A stretch of DNA of 50,113 bases. It comes from AC2028 sp002373595. Lineage in GTDB: Bacteria > Bacillota > Clostridia > Lachnospirales > Lachnospiraceae. The stretch spans positions 1 through 50,113 of the forward strand of contig CAMOIX010000016.1 of NCBI GenBank assembly GCA_946616365.1, read 5' to 3'. The notes beneath the pieces are model-generated. The model ran no database searches and had not been told where the DNA came from. It worked only from the letters and a program-made list of their open reading frames with translations. Positions 47,670-50,113 of the stretch are shown here, one piece after another (positions within the stretch are counted from its first letter, which is position 1; every line of letters begins with the position of its first letter). The position numbers and the translations under genes were made by a program.

Positions 47670-49082
47670 ATGAGGAAGACAAAAATTGTATGTACCATCG
47701 GACCTGCCAGCGAAAGCGAGGAAATGATTGAGAAGCTTTGCAAGGCAGGAATGAATGTAGCGAGGCTTAACTTTTCACATGGATCCCATGAAGAGCATAA
47801 AAAGAGAATAGAGACGATCAGAAAGGTGAGCAGCAAGCTTAATCTTCCCATCGCAATCCTTCTTGACACAAAAGGACCGGAGTTTAGGATCAAGACTTTT
47901 GCCGACGGAAAAGTTGAACTGAAAGCAGGAGAAACTTTTACATTTAGATCATATGAATCGGTTGGCGACAAGACCGGTGTTTCAGTCAATTTTGATGGGC
48001 TGACAAAGGATGTTAAGCCCGGAGATCATATTCTTGTAAGCAATGGTCTAATGGATTTTGTTGTTAAAAAGATTTCAGGAGACGATGTTATCTGCGAGAC
48101 ACAGACAGATGGAGTCCTTTCTGATCGTAAGAGCATGAATTTCCCCGGAAAGATCATGAGCGCAGAATTCCTGAGCGCACAGGATAAAGAGGACATTCTT
48201 TTTGGAATCGAGCAGGGCGTTGATTTCATTGCTTGCTCATTTGTTTCAAAAGCAGAAAATCTGAAAGATGTTCATGATTTCCTTGATGCCAATGGCTCTC
48301 CCGATATTGAGCTTATTGCCAAGATTGAGAACCAGCTCGGAATCGATAACATTGATGAGATTTGTGAGCTTTGCTCCGGAATCATGATCGGACGTGGAGA
48401 TATGGGCGTTGAGATCCCACCGGAAAAGCTTCCAGCTGTACAGAAGAGCCTTATCACAAAATGCCGACTTCTCGGAAAAAGAGTCATAACCGCAACTGAA
48501 ATGCTTGAGTCCATGATTTCTTCACCGAGACCTACAAGAGCGGAAGTATCTGACGTTGCAAATGCTGTATATGACGGAACATCTGCAGTAATGCTTTCGG
48601 GAGAGACTGCCGCAGGTAAATATCCTGAGCAGGCAGTAAAAATGATGGCATCCATTGCTGAGGCAACCGAGAGTGAGATTCATTACGATAAGAGATTCCA
48701 TAACAATTCTTTCGAAATGAAGAACAATGTTGACTGTATTTCTCATGCGGTTTGCGGTATGGCAATAGATGTTGATGCCAAGGCTATAGCGGTTTGCTCT
48801 ATTTCCGGAATAACCGTAAGAATGGTTTCACGATTCAGATGTCCTGTTGATATTGTTGGAATCACCACTAGTGAAAAGAGCTATAGAAGACTTGCTCTAT
48901 CATGGGGCGTAACACCTGTGCTTTGTGAGAAATTTGATTCCACGGATGTTCTCTTCTATTATGCCCAGAAAACTGCTACGGAGGTAATGAATCTTAAGCC
49001 CGGTGATAACGTGGTTATAACAGGTGGCATGGTCAATGGTACTTCCGGTAATACAAACCTGATCAAGATTGCCACGATATGA
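47670..49082 (+). CDS. pyk: Pyruvate kinase
   Basis: A 470-residue pyruvate kinase converting PEP and ADP to pyruvate and ATP in the cytosol. Seen: TKIVCTIGPASES, NFSHGSHEEH, LDTKGPEFR, and the active-site helix MIGRGDMGVEIP (usually MVARGDLGVE), then ITATEMLESMI (usually ATQMLESM) and LSGETAAGKYP. It lacks the C-terminal PEP-utiliser extension typical of many Firmicutes. RBS AAAGGAG lies 9 nt upstream. These substitutions and the location in an accessory stretch suggest a second isozyme; the main gene may be elsewhere. Confidence 0.93.
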   Translation: MRKTKIVCTIGPASESEEMIEKLCKAGMNVARLNFSHGSHEEHKKRIETIRKVSSKLNLPIAILLDTKGPEFRIKTFADGKVELKAGETFTFRSYESVGDKTGVSVNFDGLTKDVKPGDHILVSNGLMDFVVKKISGDDVICETQTDGVLSDRKSMNFPGKIMSAEFLSAQDKEDILFGIEQGVDFIACSFVSKAENLKDVHDFLDANGSPDIELIAKIENQLGIDNIDEICELCSGIMIGRGDMGVEIPPEKLPAVQKSLITKCRLLGKRVITATEMLESMISSPRPTRAEVSDVANAVYDGTSAVMLSGETAAGKYPEQAVKMMASIAEATESEIHYDKRFHNNSFEMKNNVDCISHAVCGMAIDVDAKAIAVCSISGITVRMVSRFRCPVDIVGITTSEKSYRRLALSWGVTPVLCEKFDSTDVLFYYAQKTATEVMNLKPGDNVVITGGMVNGTSGNTNLIKIATI

Positions 49083-49125
49083 TGAATGTACGTGGCGATA
49101 CCGATATAACTGTACGCTAAGTATA

Positions 49126-49272
49126 GTAAAACGAAACCTGCTTAAGAACATTGTTAAGAACGACATCAAAGACGCGGTGATGACTGCTGTGAACAAGGCA
49201 ACAGGTCTTGATACCAATGGACAGGGAATTGTTTTTTCTCTTCCGATAGATAGGACAGTAGGACTGGGATGA
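49126..49272 (+). pseudogene. C-terminal fragment of a P-II-like protein
   Basis: The frame reads KNIVKNDIKDAVMTAVNKATGLDTNGQGIVFSLPIDRTVGLG before the stop codon. P-II family proteins of Clostridia end in this way (...MKAVNEKAGLNTEGQGIAFSLPVDDVAGL). The N-terminal two thirds, including the T-loop, are missing, and no start or RBS suits this fragment. Read as a decayed gene remnant. Confidence 0.6.
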
Positions 49273-49658
49273 TAGTCTGTTTAACTGACAGTATACTAAC
49301 ACCATCGTTGTATATCCTTGATATGATCCGTATGGTAGCAGAACGGTATAACAATCGTCTGAAGCTTCCGATCATCAAAGGAAGATATATCGGCCGTATA
49401 TCCGGACGTGACAGACTCCAGGACAGGAAGTTCATGGAAGCATATGTAAGGGAAAAGGGATGGTCTACATATGATCAGGTAGAGAATGTCAAAAAGAAGC
49501 TTGAGCCTATATTTGATAAGAACAACGCTCTGTTGACCGAGAAATCAGCCCGTATAAAGTACCTTGAAGGACTCTTGAGCAAATATAAGGACTATGAGCC
49601 TTATATATAATACAATAAGGAGAAATGGGAACTCAGAGGTTGGAAACAGGATAATTAA
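49269..49658 (+). pseudogene. Interrupted helical ORF, possibly a mobilisation-protein remnant
   Basis: A 113-codon frame (49269-49610) with DRLQDRKFMEAYVREKGWSTYDQVENVKKKL and KNNALLTEKSARIKYLEGLLSKYKDYEPY. The next codon after the TAA at 49608 continues in frame as YNKEKWELRGWKQDN, which fits the same helical protein; a single stop codon has therefore broken the gene. The coiled-coil ending resembles C-termini of relaxase-type mobilisation proteins, but this is only a guess. No SD sequence or clear N-terminus. Confidence 0.45.
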
Positions 49659-50113
49659 TATATCCCATCCGACTGATATAAAGACTGAAAATCAGTCGGT
49701 TTTCCATCTTTTTCTACATAAAGCCCAAGATGTGGGCCAGTTGACAAGCCGGTAGATCCTACCGTTCCAATCAACTCTCCATGGCTCACATTTGCACCGG
49801 TTTCAACATAAGTATCATTCAGATGTCTATACGTAATGCTGTATCCCCTGCCAATGATAACGATATAATTGCCTTCATCAGGTTTATAACCAGTATCCGA
49901 AACCGTACCGTCTGTAACGGCATAAACATAATCTCCCAATCCACCGGGAATATCCGTTTCAGGATGATCGTCTCTAAAGCCTGCACTTATGATTTGATTA
50001 TCGGTAGGCCATACAAAGTATTGTCCGTACTCACCTATACGATCACCGGCTTTTACTTCATCATTAAAGCCTTCGGGATTGGACGACTCAGAAAGATCAA
50101 TTAAACGAGAGTA
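49655..50113 (-). CDS. M23-type peptidase-like protein, partial
   Basis: The reading frame is open to the right edge of the window, so the N-terminus lies outside (at least 152 residues here; a TTG at 49939 is only an internal codon). Features of M23/LytM peptidases: FVWPTDNQIISAGFRDDHPETDIPGGLGDYVYAVTDGTV (first His-Asp pair, HPETD), ITYRHLNDTYV, and TGPHLGLYVEKDG near the C-terminus. In active LytM enzymes the last motif is HLH; here it is HLG, so one zinc ligand is missing. It may be catalytically dead and act as a peptidoglycan binder or activator. Confidence 0.8.
   Translation of the reverse strand, partial: YSRLIDLSESSNPEGFNDEVKAGDRIGEYGQYFVWPTDNQIISAGFRDDHPETDIPGGLGDYVYAVTDGTVSDTGYKPDEGNYIVIIGRGYSITYRHLNDTYVETGANVSHGELIGTVGSTGLSTGPHLGLYVEKDGKPTDFQSLYQSDGIY

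Overview
The window looks like a Lachnospiraceae-type (Clostridia, Firmicutes) chromosome. Supporting signs are a DUF3881 gene beside serS, a Trp T-box in front of a complete trpEGDCFBA operon, a paired NifU-like/GGGtGRT gene set, AGGAGG-type ribosome binding sites with ATGA overlaps, and moderate-GC core genes interrupted by clearly AT-rich accessory blocks.

Layout. 1-2.3 kb (minus): a tRNA-Arg(CCT) cut by the window edge, a DUF3881 protein and serS. 2.4-14.0 kb (plus): a large InlB-B-repeat protein without a signal peptide, Mn-type superoxide dismutase, Maf, a membrane EAL protein, a GH43-like glycosidase, a two-TM TrkA-N-like protein ending in an RyR-like domain, a GH130-type phosphorylase and TcdA. 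14.0-22.9 kb: an AT-rich accessory block with an ECF sigma/DUF4367 anti-sigma pair and three matching promoter-like sites, two related lipoproteins, a secreted protein, a MacB/FtsX-type ABC transporter, a solute-binding lipoprotein and gene fragments. 22.9-29.9 kb: T-box and trp operon. 29.9-34.0 kb: a second AT-rich island with 33-bp tandem repeats, an AAA-ATPase/DUF4143 protein, two tandem proteins that join a HEPN-like domain to an RNA polymerase alpha-CTD-like domain and a sigma region 4-like domain, and a short RQC-like protein. 34.1-37.8 kb: NifU-like and GGGtGRT proteins, a zinc-ribbon membrane protein and cysteine synthase. 37.8-38.9 kb: a nucleoside hydrolase remnant and hicAB. 39.0-44.5 kb: a DUF6273 protein, a thioester-domain/CAP secreted protein and an ECF sigma factor fused to a membrane segment and a DUF6273 ectodomain; two promoters of the same unusual form precede the first two genes. 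44.5-50.1 kb: nudC, a 3' remnant of tRNA-Gly with its terminator, several small membrane proteins, a Ca/Na antiporter, pyruvate kinase, two decayed gene fragments and a partial M23-type protein.

The most novel items are (1) the tandem HEPN/alpha-CTD/sigma-4 fusions, which combine a putative RNase-type domain with two promoter-recognition modules in one polypeptide; (2) the membrane-tethered ECF sigma factor, whose likely target promoters can be read in front of its neighbours; and (3) the ECF/DUF4367 locus with three TGyAAC-N17-CGTTAT sites. Nothing was searched against a database: family names come from motif recognition, and functions are inferred.
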